DNA of 64,000 nt from Trichomonas vaginalis G3 (lineage: Eukaryota; Parabasalia; Trichomonadida; Trichomonadidae). The notes below the pieces were generated by a model that made no database searches, was not told the origin of the DNA, and saw only the letters and a list, made by a program, of their open reading frames with translations. The first letter of the stretch is position 1, and every line of letters begins with the position of its first letter. The stretch lies in contig NC_067206.1 in the NCBI RefSeq assembly GCF_026262505.1, positions 3,438,879 to 3,502,878 of the forward strand, written 5' to 3'. Of this stretch, positions 17,041 through 28,489 are shown piece after piece. Both the position numbers and the translations under genes were made by a program.

Positions 17041-19669
17041 TATTTCATTATGTATGGGCTGAGTGTAAATGTCTTACAATTTTGAAAATTTTTTAAATCT
17101 TGATTTATTCAAAAACGTAAGAATAAAAACCGTAAGAATCATACATTTTTTACTTCATATGTTAAAAAAATGATACAAAATCGCTCGATATTATATGAAT
17201 TCTTACGTTTACAAAAAAAGTCACACAACCCTTCCACATATACTACTATTGATCAAGTTTTTTTTCTGGATAAGATATTATATGGATAATTGGATAGAAA
17301 ATACAATTATATAATCTTGTACCTGGTTTAATTAAGCTAATTGTCATCAGAAACTTGTAATTTTTATGAATTTCAGATTTTCTTTTCATTACTGCTTTTC
17401 TTAATAGGTCAAGTTCTTATTTACGTTATAAAGTATGATATTTACAAATATCAAGTTATCATGTTTTTTGAGAAATTATGAGAAACAAACAAAAATGAAA
17501 AAGATAGGAATAGCAATGAATAGTGATGTGGGTATAGAAAAAGTAAGAGATATGAATGCAAAGCAATCAGTATTTAGGGCATTGACCATAGATTTCGAAA
17601 AAAAATGCTGCATATTGAGCGAAAACTATGATTATATTATAAGGCTGTCATTTAAAGCATAATGAAACTATTCCCTTTTCATTTTAATCGAATAAGATAG
17701 TAAAGATTTTTGAATTAGCTAGAAACTGATGAGATGTTTTCACAAATCAGATTTTTAATCTCTATAATGCATAATTCACTCAATATCTCAATTTTGATAT
17801 TGCGAGATATTTTTGCTATCGGTTTCGCAATTTTGACACAATAGCAAGAGGGTTCTATAAGCATTATTATCAACGTAGAATCTGAATATCATATCAGAAA
17901 ATGTCGCAAATCTGACATTTACCCGACCAAATAGCAAAAATAATTGAATACTTTTCGCAAAAACTTTAAAAATCGATAAAAATATGAAATATAGATATTA
18001 AAGAGACTTTTTATATAATATTCATAAAGATTTTCCAAAAATATGATACCGCAAAATTAAAAAAGTGACGTCTTGAGTGGAGTCAAAGGTCGAAATTGCT
18101 AGCTAAATATTTTTTTAGCGAAATTGCGTATTGTACGTTTTTTTCGCAAAACGAAACCCTTATTTGGAAGGGCGTAAGATACGCCAACTTAAATATATTA
18201 TCAAATGAGAGAAAATCACTCAACAAAAAAACAATTCTTTCAAAAAGTTTGACATTGATCTTTCTAATACATATTTTTGGAAGGGCGTAAGATACGCCAA
18301 CTTAAAAATATTATCAAATGAGAGAAAATCACTCAACAAAAAAACAATTCTTTCAAAAAGTTTAAAATTGATCTTTCTAATACATATTTTTGGAAGGGCG
18401 TAAGATACGCCAACTTAAAAATATTATCAAATGAGAGAAAATCACTCAACAAAAAAACAATTCTTTCAAAAAGTTTAAAATTGATCTTTCTAATACATAT
18501 CCTATGGAAGGAGTTTACATTCTCAAAATAAAAACCAGTTCAAAATCTTATTATTCCTTGAATAAAAATCATTTAATTTCAAATCCATTCCAAATCCTTA
18601 AATCTGTATTAAAATCATTTTGCCAACAACCAATACAATACAAATTACATTTCCATATATCTTCTTGTCCATTTTAATTTTTTATCTCATTTTATTTAAT
18701 TTTATTTAAAGCATATAGACATTGAGATCCTTTACATATAGTTATATAAAAGTCAAATACATAATAAATTCTTAATTCTAGAGATATCTCAAAATCTCAT
18801 TTTTTTAATTTAAAATACCTTTCATTTTTCACAGTACGATCACAACAAACAAGCCATTTACTAATTAACACATATAAGAAAAATATCAAATTACAAAACA
18901 ACTTTCAATATCATTCGCATCAAATTCTATTTTTTCATAATTATCAACTACATGTTATTATATAATATATGTCGGCGCATATTCCACTCTATACAAGTGT
19001 CAGACACACTCACACAAAGCTGTGAGATTCATACCTCTATCAGTAGGACTTCTCAAATCAAGAACACATATGTTTCACTATCGCACATCTGTGTAGGATC
19101 TAATTAACCCTTTGGACTGGTACTTCAAAATTTGATAATTTGATAATTTCATGTGATATCATCATTTGCCTTTAAAACAACTGTGCGTTAAACTAGACAC
19201 GTTTCTCTATCATAATGCAAAATATCAAAGTTTGGGAGATTCCCAAAGTGTCTGAAACTGATCATAAGGGTGAAAAACCGTTTTCCAGAAGTTGGGAACG
19301 TAGGGTAACCATGAATTTCGAAAATTGCAATTTTGTTATGCAAACATCATAACCATCTAGTTAGTTTTTATCAATACTAGGTTAAATGAGGTGTCAATGA
19401 GTAATATATTTCAAAACTATATTAATTTTTGTAAAACAACTGAAATCTCTTGCTGACGCATTCATGTTGATATACCTTGTTTGTAATATACTTATTGGAA
19501 GTAATTCATCCAGATCAATTGAAATTGTTAGGAAACTGTTGTAAACAGTGTTAGAATCATAATGCGATGCTTGTATTTCGTCCTAGCATAGCTGGTGTTT
19601 CTTTAGCTCAACACGAGAGATTTTTCGCAGTGAATCAAAAATCAGGTTTGGAAAAGTGACAAGTTTGAC
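17041..19669. other. intergenic host DNA with scattered short repeats
   Basis: No convincing gene; the few short ORFs (for example 17435-17662) lack family features. The segment 17100-17220 has several CGTAAGAAT/ATTCTTACG motifs, and 17760-18130 has many TTTTGCGAA/TTCGCAA motifs. A 113-bp tandem repeat is listed separately. The last few hundred bases are likely promoter sequence of the RasGEF gene. Confidence 0.6.
18166..18504 (+). repeat. three tandem copies of a 113-bp repeat
   Basis: Copies start at 18166, 18279 and 18392 with GGAAGGGCGTAAGATACGCC; period 113 bp, near-identical. Each unit begins with a hairpin (GGCGTA AGA TACGCC). The third copy ends near 18504, followed by a diverged GGAAGGAG. 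Not coding. Confidence 0.95.
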
Positions 19670-21436
19670 ATGTCGATGAATTCATCTTCATCACCTCATG
19701 GTCAAACATTGATTCCCAAATCAGCTTCCGCTCCACAAAATATCCCAGAAGATATTTCTGAGCAGAGAAGCCAATGGATTTCCAAATTATTAAGCGAAAA
19801 CCCTCAGCTCCTTGCATTAAGAGAACGCGTTCTGCCATGGACAGGTGGTTACTCATTTGCAAATGTGGTTCATACCGATACAACAGCTGTTCTTTCTCAC
19901 GTAAATAGATATGTTATCCTCGAGCTTGTTTTTCAGCACCTAAACGCTATTGGCATGCACAGGACTGCTGAAATGCTCCAAAATGAATGCGGACATGAAT
20001 TTCAACACGTTGATCAACCGTGGGACAAAACAGATTTATTACTTTTAGTTTCATTAGGAGTTTTACCTCGCGAGGATCCATGGGAAATTTCTCCAGATCC
20101 ACACCATCAATATGTCGAAGAATCTCTTGAAGAAGATTTCTTTGCTTCACCCTATCGCGAAGATCCGAAATTGATTTGGCAGGAACTATTAGATCCAGAA
20201 CTCAATGTACAGTACGAAGGTGCCACTCATACGTTCCCATACCTCAAGGCTGCCTCAATGAAACGATTTGTAGTTCTTTTCGCTACAGCTCCACCAGCTC
20301 AGTTACCTGATGATGAACTCTACAAGTTTTTCCTTACATTGCATTCAATTACTTCTTCATATCATTTCTTCCAGCACCTTTGCGCCTTATTCGACTGCCA
20401 TTTACTTGAGCCTGATACTCCAGAGCAGAAGCAGAAGATCTTGGAAATGCAATCTCAGCTCAGAGTCTCAGTTATCAACCTTATCAAGAAATGGACATCA
20501 TTCCACGGACTTTTCATCGGTAGAAAGACACTAAAATCGATCGGACACTTTTTACGTAAAATAGAAGATGATCAAGAGAACATGCAAAATATTATGCGTT
20601 ATGCCAAGCCAATTTTGGCCCAATTACCAAACCTCCAGTACGGAAAGAAGGTAGGTGTTCTTCCACCACCTTCCGAACCTCCAATTATTGACAACGCCCA
20701 AATTATTTTCAAACCAACTCTGAAATTAACAGAACCGAACCCACAAGAGGTCGCCAGGCAGATTACATTGCTTTTCCATGCTGCATTCAAGGCTGTCCAC
20801 TCCAGAGAATTCGTTGTTGCCCTTTCCGAACAAAAAATTTCTCATCAAACCCCAACATTAGCCGAATTCTTCGATTTCGGAGATAGATTGACATTATTAA
20901 TTTTAGATACGATTGTCAATGCTCCTAACAACGATCATGTCGGTGCAATTTCGAGATTCCTCGATATCGCTTACCATTTAACAGTAACTTTATCCAATTT
21001 CGATGCAGCAGCCTGCATAATGCGTGCTCTCAAGGATCCTGAGATCAACAACCTCTTCTTCCTTACAGATAAAGACCTTTGTCGCCGTCGCGATGAAATT
21101 TGCGACCACTGCGGAGAAAACTCAACGAAATTGACTGATTACAACTCGATTGTTCGCTCCAAGTTCGATGCATGGAAGGCCACAATTCCTAACCTCCGTG
21201 TTGAGTTAGTTTCAGTTCCAATTGACAAAGCACCGAGTTTCAAAGACGGACTCATTAACTGGGAAAAAAGAAGGGGAATTTCTGAGAAAACAATGGTTCT
21301 CTACAGGTTCCAGAACACTCCTTACAACTACTCTGTCATTCCCCAGATACAGCACGTAGTTAACAACGGGCCTTCGATGACTGAGAAACAGATCAGAGAC
21401 AAGATCGATTTAATAAGAAAAGGACTCAATAAGTAA
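19670..21436 (+). CDS. Ras guanine-nucleotide exchange factor with LisH motif
   Basis: A 588-residue protein that would activate a Ras-family GTPase by nucleotide exchange. A LisH-like helix pair is at about 81-108 (YVILELVFQHLNAIGMHRTA), a RasGEF_N-like helical segment at about 200-290 (ELYKFFLTLHSITSSYHFF), and the CDC25/RasGEF catalytic domain fills about 355-585, with PQEVARQITLLFHAAF, DFGDRLTLLILDTIV and HLTVTLSNFDAAACIMRALKD. The start is ATG 19670 (a second ATG is two codons later). LisH motifs mediate dimerisation; this combination is common in amoebozoan and parabasalid RasGEFs. The frame is intact and GC content is higher than in the flanking DNA. Confidence 0.85.
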   Translation: MSMNSSSSPHGQTLIPKSASAPQNIPEDISEQRSQWISKLLSENPQLLALRERVLPWTGGYSFANVVHTDTTAVLSHVNRYVILELVFQHLNAIGMHRTAEMLQNECGHEFQHVDQPWDKTDLLLLVSLGVLPREDPWEISPDPHHQYVEESLEEDFFASPYREDPKLIWQELLDPELNVQYEGATHTFPYLKAASMKRFVVLFATAPPAQLPDDELYKFFLTLHSITSSYHFFQHLCALFDCHLLEPDTPEQKQKILEMQSQLRVSVINLIKKWTSFHGLFIGRKTLKSIGHFLRKIEDDQENMQNIMRYAKPILAQLPNLQYGKKVGVLPPPSEPPIIDNAQIIFKPTLKLTEPNPQEVARQITLLFHAAFKAVHSREFVVALSEQKISHQTPTLAEFFDFGDRLTLLILDTIVNAPNNDHVGAISRFLDIAYHLTVTLSNFDAAACIMRALKDPEINNLFFLTDKDLCRRRDEICDHCGENSTKLTDYNSIVRSKFDAWKATIPNLRVELVSVPIDKAPSFKDGLINWEKRRGISEKTMVLYRFQNTPYNYSVIPQIQHVVNNGPSMTEKQIRDKIDLIRKGLNK

Positions 21437-22137
21437 TTTTTATTTATTTTTTATTTTCTTTTATTTGTAAACATTTGGATGTTGATAATCGTTTTTAATC
21501 AAATGCATTATAGATATATCTTCTTTTTAATCACTGATCTTTTAATAGAATTGCATTCTCATGTCTCGAAATATATCAATACCTGAAAATTTAGTAGTTT
21601 TACTATTAGACAAAAGGATAAATAAAGTTTGTTAAATATGATTTTTGGTAATTGAGAAACGAGATGATGGAACTTTGACAAGCTTTCCATATATGTAATG
21701 AATGCCGATGAAAGTGAATTATAGAGTAAATGATATGAAGAATCAGCTCAGAAATTCATTAGAAAAAACATCAAGATTATCTTTATTCATCTTAATTCTA
21801 GTTCATATAAAAAGTCAATGAATAAAAGGTTAAAGCATAAAGGTGTTTTTGAGTGGAGAACTCCACTATTCTTGAATTCACCATAACAAGCAGTTTTTCA
21901 AGAAAAATATTTTCAAATCCATTTTTCAAAATTCGCCCAGATAGCTGCTAGTTTTGATATTCAAAGCATGGAATTATTTGTTGCTTAACCAACAAACAGC
22001 GGTATCATCACACAGAGGATGTATGTAAAATTAATCATTTTTGAAAGAGCGAGAATGATAAAATATAAGATGGAAACATGGAATTTACATTAAATAAAAA
22101 AGATGATATAATCAAAGGAATGAAAGGTGAAGAAGAG
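21437..22137. other. intergenic, nothing recognised
   Basis: AT-rich spacer between the convergent RasGEF and CFAP77 genes. It should hold both polyadenylation regions. No repeat or ORF of note. Confidence 0.6.
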
Positions 22138-22989
22138 TTACCAATAGTCAACAATCTTGTAGTGATCAATGTTCTTGAATCTCTTCATCTTGAATGTTTC
22201 AGCTTCACTTGGTGGAGGAGCTGGTTTGACAGTATGTCCGCGAGAAGCACGTGTAGATCTTCCAGCCTTTTTGAATGTTGGTCTTCTTGCTGATTTGGCT
22301 TTAGCTTTTTCAACTTGAAGCTCTCTTGTCCTTACAGCTCTGTCAAGAGCTTCGTTAAGGGTTCTGTATGTTAAGCAATCTTTGATTTCACTAACGACAG
22401 GAGTAGATACGCCGTGGACCATGTTTCTAACCTTTGCTTCATGTTTTTCTTTAGCTAATTGACCTGTTTTAGTCTTTTGTTTTTTGGCAATATAATTTTC
22501 CTCCTTGAATTCTCTGAAGTCTCTAGCTGTAACGCAACCAGCATCCAAGGCTGCTTTGTTTGTTGAGATAAAGTCGCGATTACTTTTGACATTCAATGGT
22601 CTCGAAGTTGCAGGGGCTCCTAAAGTGCGCTCAACGAGTGTCATCATTTCAGCTTTAGGTCTCTCCTGCTTTGGAGTTTTTGGTTCATCATAGTCTGGAG
22701 GACAAATCGATGATAATTCGCGTCTGGCAGTCTTTGGGGGAGATAACGATCTTTCTTTAACGGTCGATGAAGCAGAAGATGTAGCTCCACGTCTTGTACG
22801 ATCAACTGGTGGATCAGGCCAGTCAAAGCATGCAGCAACTGATTCTCCTTTCTTAGTTCTGATGCCATATCTAAAATCTTCATCTGGAAGGTTGTAAGTT
22901 GAAGGTCTATGGCCTCCGACTGGATTGTTCACAAGCAAAACGTTCTTCGACATTGAAGGACGGTAGTCGCTAAAAGGAACAATCTCCAT
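22138..22989 (-). CDS. CFAP77: CFAP77-like ciliary microtubule inner protein (DUF4483)
   Basis: A 283-residue basic protein. N-terminal part has VGGHRPSTYNLPDEDFRYGI and KKGESVAACFDW; the central part contains RDFISTNKAALDAGCVTARDF followed by REFKEENYIAKKQ, then a V-H-G-V-S-T-P segment. These follow the CFAP77 (DUF4483) pattern of YTLPxxDFxYG, a DFVxxNRxAVxAGLVTA-type motif and GxSTRPSTP-type motif. In other eukaryotes CFAP77 lies inside axonemal B-tubules and stabilises the doublet. The C-terminus is lysine-rich. Consistent with a flagellated host. Assignment by motif recall. Confidence 0.75.
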   Translation of the reverse strand: MEIVPFSDYRPSMSKNVLLVNNPVGGHRPSTYNLPDEDFRYGIRTKKGESVAACFDWPDPPVDRTRRGATSSASSTVKERSLSPPKTARRELSSICPPDYDEPKTPKQERPKAEMMTLVERTLGAPATSRPLNVKSNRDFISTNKAALDAGCVTARDFREFKEENYIAKKQKTKTGQLAKEKHEAKVRNMVHGVSTPVVSEIKDCLTYRTLNEALDRAVRTRELQVEKAKAKSARRPTFKKAGRSTRASRGHTVKPAPPPSEAETFKMKRFKNIDHYKIVDYW

Positions 22990-23716
22990 TCTAGTTTAGT
23001 CGTTAACGTACAAATAAAAAAAGTGCGCACTTTGGCGCAAAACTTCTTTTGACAATAAGTATTATACTCATGATATGCGCTAAGATTTCCGTAGCAAAAA
23101 ATTTTTGTTTGGAAAAAGAACGAGTCCGCGGGTCTTCTCAAATATCGATTCGAAGAAATAGAGAAGATATAAGCGTATTTTGAATACCCTACTGAATACC
23201 TACTAGTTTCACTTGGGCATTCTATAAATCATCAATATATTTTTCAACTTCACTATCCTACCCAATCTAAAAGCTATTGTTCATTAGATTTGATCAATAT
23301 GGAAGAATTGTTGAGACAATTTTGAACTTCTGCGTTAATATTTGATAGAAATTATTGAAATATTTATGTAAATTCATGATACTACGATTTCAAATAGCAA
23401 ATCTATTTTCATTCGATATGCAATAACTATTTAATAACTATTTGAGTTTCGTTTTGATAAAATCTCGATCTTGTGTTGAGAATCGTATTAATTGATTGAT
23501 AAAAAATGGCTTCCCTTCAGAATTAGCAGTAAACTCTGCATGTTAAGAGGTAAATTGTGCAAATATAACTCAGATATGGCTTGATTGCGAATGTACAGAA
23601 ACAAAAGAAATTATTGGATAAATCTAAATCTTTATGATAAAAGGATTTATAAATGTTAACCTCTCATAAATTTGAAAAGGAAAATTGAGATCAATTCAAA
23701 CTCATTTTGAAGAGAA
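22990..23716. other. intergenic, nothing recognised
   Basis: Divergent spacer between the CFAP77 start and the reductase-like gene, so it contains both promoters. No repeat, RNA gene or conserved motif was seen. Confidence 0.6.
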
Positions 23717-24577
23717 ATGCCAAGTCTTCTGTTCGATTTTAGCCTCGTGATCATTTCATATGTTGTTGCATTCGTAATTGGATAATATGCATTTTTATGG
23801 TTAGAAACAGAGATACCATCATTGTTATGGAGAGTTTTCGCTTTTTATATTGTTAGTACCGTTGTTATATGGATTTTATCTCATATCTATGGCAATGCTA
23901 ACTTATATGATCCATACTGGAGTGTTCAACATGTTGTTTTCTGGTTTGTTTATCTTAAATTTTCGAAATCAGCATTTACTTGGCAGTTATTCATAATTTC
24001 ATTTATTCCAATTTTAATTTGGGCTCTTAGACTAACACTAAACTGGGCTTATCAATGGCGTGGAAGAAAAGATCAAGACTGGAGATATACAAGTATCAGG
24101 AATTTCTGCCCACTGATATGGCCATTATCTAATCTAGTAGCTATTCAGCTAGTTCCTACAGTTTTAGTCTTTGCTGGAATGATTCCGATGTTTAATACTA
24201 TTGAAAATTCAGAAAAGCTCTCAAATTTATCTATTGCAGGTAGTATCTTGTCTATTTTAGCTGCTACTCTTCAATTATTTGCAGAGATGCAAATGATCAA
24301 CTTCAGAAAGGATAGAAATGGAAAAACAGTTATTGATATTGGTCTTTGGAAGCACTCTCGTCATCCAAACTATTTAGGAGAGATTCTTTTTTGGACTGGC
24401 GTTTGGCTTGTTGATTTTATTTCTAATCCTCAATACAAGATTGGAATTGTTGGTCCATTAACAATGATATTCTTATTTAATGTCATTTCTATTCCTCTGA
24501 TGGAAGGAAGAATGAAGAATCGCCCTGGATATAAGAAATATCAGCAAAAAGTTTCAAGACTTCTATTAATGCCTTAA
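23717..24577 (+). pseudogene. DUF1295/steroid 5-alpha-reductase-like membrane protein with in-frame stop
   Basis: The body (23822-24577) encodes several membrane helices and the family C-terminal signature: NFRKDRNGKTVIDIGLWKHS, RHPNYLGEILFWTGVWL and a final PLMEGRMKNRPGYKKYQQ. DUF1295 proteins are ER/membrane reductases related to steroid 5-alpha reductases and isoprenylcysteine methyltransferases. The only plausible ATG is 23717 (MPSLLFDFSLVIISYVV), in frame, but a TAA at about 23783 interrupts it; without that stop the N-terminus would be a normal membrane helix. Either a nonsense allele, a sequence error, or a young pseudogene. No trichomonad intron signal was seen there. Confidence 0.75.
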
Positions 24578-24834
24578 GTTCAATTGTATGACAGATGTAA
24601 ATAGAGAAATAACTCTATTTTCTCAATAAAAACCACTTGATAGACAAATATTTGTCAAGATATTCTCAATTGAGTGATATTTTTGGATAAAAATAGGAAG
24701 AATATATAAGATTTGCATTACATGTGAATCTATGAGTTCACAGTATTATATGTTGAGTTCTATCTAAAGAACAAAATTTGAAGAAAAGTAGTAATAAATT
24801 ATTATGAATCCTCCAAAATGATATTTAATGTGTT

Positions 24835-24906
24835 GGTCCCGTAGTGTAGCGGTTATCACTTGGGACTTTGAATCCCGAAATCCAGGTTCGACTCCTGGCG
24901 GGACCA
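24835..24906 (+). tRNA. tRNA-Gln (anticodon TTG)
   Basis: A 72-nt cloverleaf: acceptor GGTCCCG/CGGGACC, D arm GTGTAGCGGTTATCAC, anticodon loop CTTTGAA with TTG, T arm CCAGGTTCGACTCCTGG, discriminator A. A T-rich RNA polymerase III stop follows from 24911. Confidence 0.95.
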
Positions 24907-25293
24907 AGCTTTTTCTTTTGTTTTTTTTTGCTACATGCTCATTAATAAAAAGGTTTCAATACACTCCATCGAAGGTTTGCCACTAAATTAATTGAAGCAT
25001 TTATTAAGATGTCAGAGATAAGAACATTGGCTGTAAATTTTCAATTGATTTCCAATATTCATCATTTTCACAGATGAATAGCTCTTTACTTAGGATCTTA
25101 TGTTTCGTATGTTCTGAATGATACGTCATATGTATGTTTTGAAGATATTTGAATGGAAATGTACTAAAAAGTTAAAATTAGGGAACAAAAATAAATTTTC
25201 TTTATTCTTTATGTATCGTCTAATTGAAACATATAGATTGCCATTGATTATTGATTTTTCGTCACTTTTTACAAAAACTCGTTTTTTGCAGAA
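24907..25293. other. intergenic spacer
   Basis: tRNA terminator T-run at its start, then AT-rich sequence leading to the coiled-coil gene. Nothing else recognised. Confidence 0.6.
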
Positions 25294-27735
25294 ATGACTG
25301 AGAATCAAGACTTTGAGAATGATTTTGATCAAGATGAGGATAATTTAATGGTTACCCAGAGTAAGAAAACCATTGACCCTACACCTAAATCAAAACAGCA
25401 AGAGGATACGCCTCCAAAAACGGAGGAGAAAAAACAAAGTTCAACTCTCCCGCCACTTAAACCAAAACCAAAGTCTGAATTAAATTTCAATGATCCTAAA
25501 ACAAAGGAAGCAATGGAAAATCTCGGTTATGTTGAATCAGATCTGCAATATCCAACTCAAAACGATTTAAACGCCTATACAAGAGATCCACAGTTCCGTC
25601 ACACAGTTGAAAGGAAACTTGTGGCTGAAATCGATAATCGCATTGCTCAAGTTAAAGAAGAAATATCTCGAATTGAAGAAAAGAAACAAACGAAAACTCC
25701 AAAGCTCAAAGTTCGCGATAACAGACCACAACTTACATATACAGCTATAGAAAATGCTCGTATGCAGAAAGCAGAAGAGCAAAATAAGCGAGAAGTCGAG
25801 CAATTAATATTAAATGCGTTAATTTCGAAATACCATGCTCAAGATGCCCGCAAACGCCAAGAACAGGAAGAGCAGAAGCAGCGTGACTTACAAGAATCCC
25901 TTCGCCGCAAGCAAATCAAAGAGCGCGAAGACCAACTCAAAAGAATCAAAGAAGCAGAAAAACAACTCGAAGAACAAAGAAAAGCAGATCACCAGAGAAG
26001 ACTCCAAGAAGAGGAAGAGCAGAAGAAAGCTCGTGAAGCAGCCAAACAAGCTGAAATTGATCGCAGAAAGAAACAACTCGAGGAAGAAGAAGCTGCAAGA
26101 AAGAGACAAGAAGAAATTCGTGCACAGATCAAGAAACAAGAAGAAATGAAGATCCAGCAAGCGAAAGAAATCCAAGAGCGTCTTGACAAGCAAGAACAAC
26201 GTCGTCTCCAGAAGTTGCAGGAAGAACAAGAGGAACGCGCAAAGAAGAGAGAAGAAATGAACGAAAAACGTCAAAGCGCTTTACAAAAAGTGAAGAAGAA
26301 TCACAGGCAGCAATTACAACAACTAAGAAAGAGTGCGTTAGCCAAAGAGAAGAAGATCGAAGAGAATTTGAAACAAGCAGCGACACAGCGCCAGAAAGAC
26401 TTGGAAGAACAGAAAGCAAAGAAGGAAGAAAAGATGAAGAGACAACAACAATGGGCAAAAGAAAAAGAACTCGAAAGAGAGCAGATAAACAAGGAATTAA
26501 TGGAAAAGGATAAACAAGCACAACAAAGGATTGCAGAGCTCGAGAAACAAAAGGAAGAGCAACAGAAGAGAGCAAGAGAAGGTCAAGATGAAACAACAAA
26601 GAGAATCAAAGACAAGATGAACGAAATCAACGAAAAACAACAGAAGAGAGCACAAGATGTTTTGGACAAGATGAAACAGAAAGAAGCAGAAGCACAAGCA
26701 GCAGCTGAAAGAGTCGAAAAGGAGAGACAAGAAAAGGCATTGCAAGAAAAGATTGACATGGAGAACAAGAGATTCTTAGCTCTCAGGGCAGAAAGAAGAA
26801 GATTGGCTGAGAAACAGAAGAGAGAAAGAATTGTTCAAGAACAGATCAAGAAACAAGAAGAATTCGAAAGAAGAAGACAAGAAACAGCCGCTAAACTCAG
26901 GAAGCAGAAAACAGATATGCAATTGCAGAAAGAAACTCTTCAAAAGCAATTCGCACAGATCATTCATGATACTGATGGTTCTGATGATTCTGCTCTTCGA
27001 AATCTCGCCCAGAAATTCAATATCGATTTCGATGAATTGGATAATCGCGCGAAGAATCCAAAGATGTATCGTCAAACAGTTGCAGAAATCATCCAGGAAG
27101 CAACTGGTGGATCAAACACACAGAGATCTACATCAAGAAACAACACTGCTTCTTCTTTGTCAGGAAAAATTAAGTCAAAAGCTGAAAAAGTTCCACAAGA
27201 AGAAGAGAAAAACGATGACGATACATCAGAATTCGATACATTCGATAACGAAGAGAACAAAGAAAGTAACGAAGAAGCAAACAAAGAAGAAGAACAAACA
27301 GAAAATAAAGACGAAGAAAATAAAGAAGAACCAAAAGGATTATCAGGAATGATATCTAATACTGTTAATGAAGCTGCTGATAAGATGGATGGTGATGAAT
27401 CCAATGATAAACCACAGGAAAATGATGAAGATTTCGAAGATGAAAATAACAAAAAAGAAACTGATTTAATGGATTCAATCAAAGACAAATTGAAACCAAA
27501 GGAAGAAGAAAACAATAATGAAGAAACAGAACTAATGAATCCTATAAAGGACAAACTGAATCCAACTGAAAATAATGATGAAAAAGAAAATCCAGAAGAT
27601 ATTAATAATCCACCACCGGATGATGAGGATTTCAGCGCTCCTGAGGATGATGAGAATCCTGAAGCTTTTAATGCTCCGGAAAATGATGATGAACCAGAGG
27701 ATTTTGAAAAAGAATTTGAAGACGATTTTAATTAG
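25294..27735 (+). CDS. large E/K/Q-rich coiled-coil protein
   Basis: An 813-residue protein. Residues 1-90 are acidic and proline-containing (FENDFDQDEDN); about 100-560 form an almost unbroken charged single helix or coiled coil, rich in E, K, Q and R (REEQKQRD, KQLEEEEAARKRQEE); about 560-620 contains a short conserved-looking segment (ALRNLAQKFNIDFDELDNRAK); the tail is highly acidic with two similar blocks (ELMNPIKDKLN, DLMDSIKDKLK). No enzymatic motif. Long charged helices of this kind occur in cytoskeletal proteins; that role is a guess. The strong codon bias gives false ORFs on the opposite strand, which were left out. Confidence 0.8.
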   Translation: MTENQDFENDFDQDEDNLMVTQSKKTIDPTPKSKQQEDTPPKTEEKKQSSTLPPLKPKPKSELNFNDPKTKEAMENLGYVESDLQYPTQNDLNAYTRDPQFRHTVERKLVAEIDNRIAQVKEEISRIEEKKQTKTPKLKVRDNRPQLTYTAIENARMQKAEEQNKREVEQLILNALISKYHAQDARKRQEQEEQKQRDLQESLRRKQIKEREDQLKRIKEAEKQLEEQRKADHQRRLQEEEEQKKAREAAKQAEIDRRKKQLEEEEAARKRQEEIRAQIKKQEEMKIQQAKEIQERLDKQEQRRLQKLQEEQEERAKKREEMNEKRQSALQKVKKNHRQQLQQLRKSALAKEKKIEENLKQAATQRQKDLEEQKAKKEEKMKRQQQWAKEKELEREQINKELMEKDKQAQQRIAELEKQKEEQQKRAREGQDETTKRIKDKMNEINEKQQKRAQDVLDKMKQKEAEAQAAAERVEKERQEKALQEKIDMENKRFLALRAERRRLAEKQKRERIVQEQIKKQEEFERRRQETAAKLRKQKTDMQLQKETLQKQFAQIIHDTDGSDDSALRNLAQKFNIDFDELDNRAKNPKMYRQTVAEIIQEATGGSNTQRSTSRNNTASSLSGKIKSKAEKVPQEEEKNDDDTSEFDTFDNEENKESNEEANKEEEQTENKDEENKEEPKGLSGMISNTVNEAADKMDGDESNDKPQENDEDFEDENNKKETDLMDSIKDKLKPKEEENNNEETELMNPIKDKLNPTENNDEKENPEDINNPPPDDEDFSAPEDDENPEAFNAPENDDEPEDFEKEFEDDFN

Positions 27736-28417
27736 GACGGAATTATTCTTTTTTGATTTGTATATTTATAATGTATCTCAAAAATTATTTAAATCTTTTG
27801 TTTTTATACTTAAATTCCATACTTTTTACAACGGATATGAAAATTCCAATATCAAACCTATTCATATAGAAGTAACAGCATCAGGATCTTGTGTCATGCA
27901 TGTACGATCAATGAAATATTGATACAAATATGAGTTTAATGTTGAAATAAAAAAATCTTTAAAAATACTTGATGTAGAACATATATTCTTGTTTCATTGA
28001 AAGATTTTCATGGTGTTTAATCATACGATATAATAACGATGGACGAAACGAATACGATTTGAAAGTGATCGTAAAAGTGGCAGCCCGATCAATTGTCAAA
28101 TTTCGATTACTGATATTGATTGAAGCTTATTAGAAGCTGCAAAAAAACAAAAGGCGGGAGAATGAAAGTACAGCTTCATTCGCTATCAAATAGCAAGTAT
28201 TATATGTATGCATTGGAACACAGATACAAAAATTAATTTGTGATGACAAAAAATAGTCCTATTGTAGATTCATAAATTGATTGACTCTAACTAGCTTACG
28301 AAACATCTCCAAAATTTCATGGATTTGGCTGCCTGAATGCAAAGATGAAATAATTTAGAAATCTTACAAGTTTCCAGAATGTTATCTTATAATACCATGC
28401 GATATGGATTTCGTGAA
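27736..28417. other. intergenic, nothing recognised
   Basis: AT-rich spacer between the coiled-coil gene and the tRNA-Glu gene. No repeat or credible ORF. Confidence 0.6.
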
Positions 28418-28489
28418 TCCGATATCGTTCAGCGGTTAGGATATGTGGTTTTCATCCACAGGATCGGGGTTCGACTCCCCGTATCGGAA
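28418..28489 (+). tRNA. tRNA-Glu (anticodon TTC)
   Basis: A 72-nt cloverleaf: acceptor TCCGATA/TATCGGA, D arm GTTCAGCGGTTAGGAT, anticodon loop TTTTCAT with TTC, T arm CGGGGTTCGACTCCCCG, discriminator A. A run of six T follows at about 28493-28498 as pol III terminator. Confidence 0.95.

Noticed and set aside
17435-17662. 75-residue ORF upstream of the 113-bp repeats
   Set aside because: No motif, codon use like the intergenic DNA, and isolated from both viral and host genes.
23717-23830. An intron to explain the stop in the reductase-like gene
   Set aside because: Frame is the same on both sides of the stop and no intron signals are present; a nonsense change is simpler.
25567-27554. Long ORFs antisense to the coiled-coil gene
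   Set aside because: They are serine/leucine-rich mirror translations of the GAA/AAG-rich coding strand and have no leader or family.
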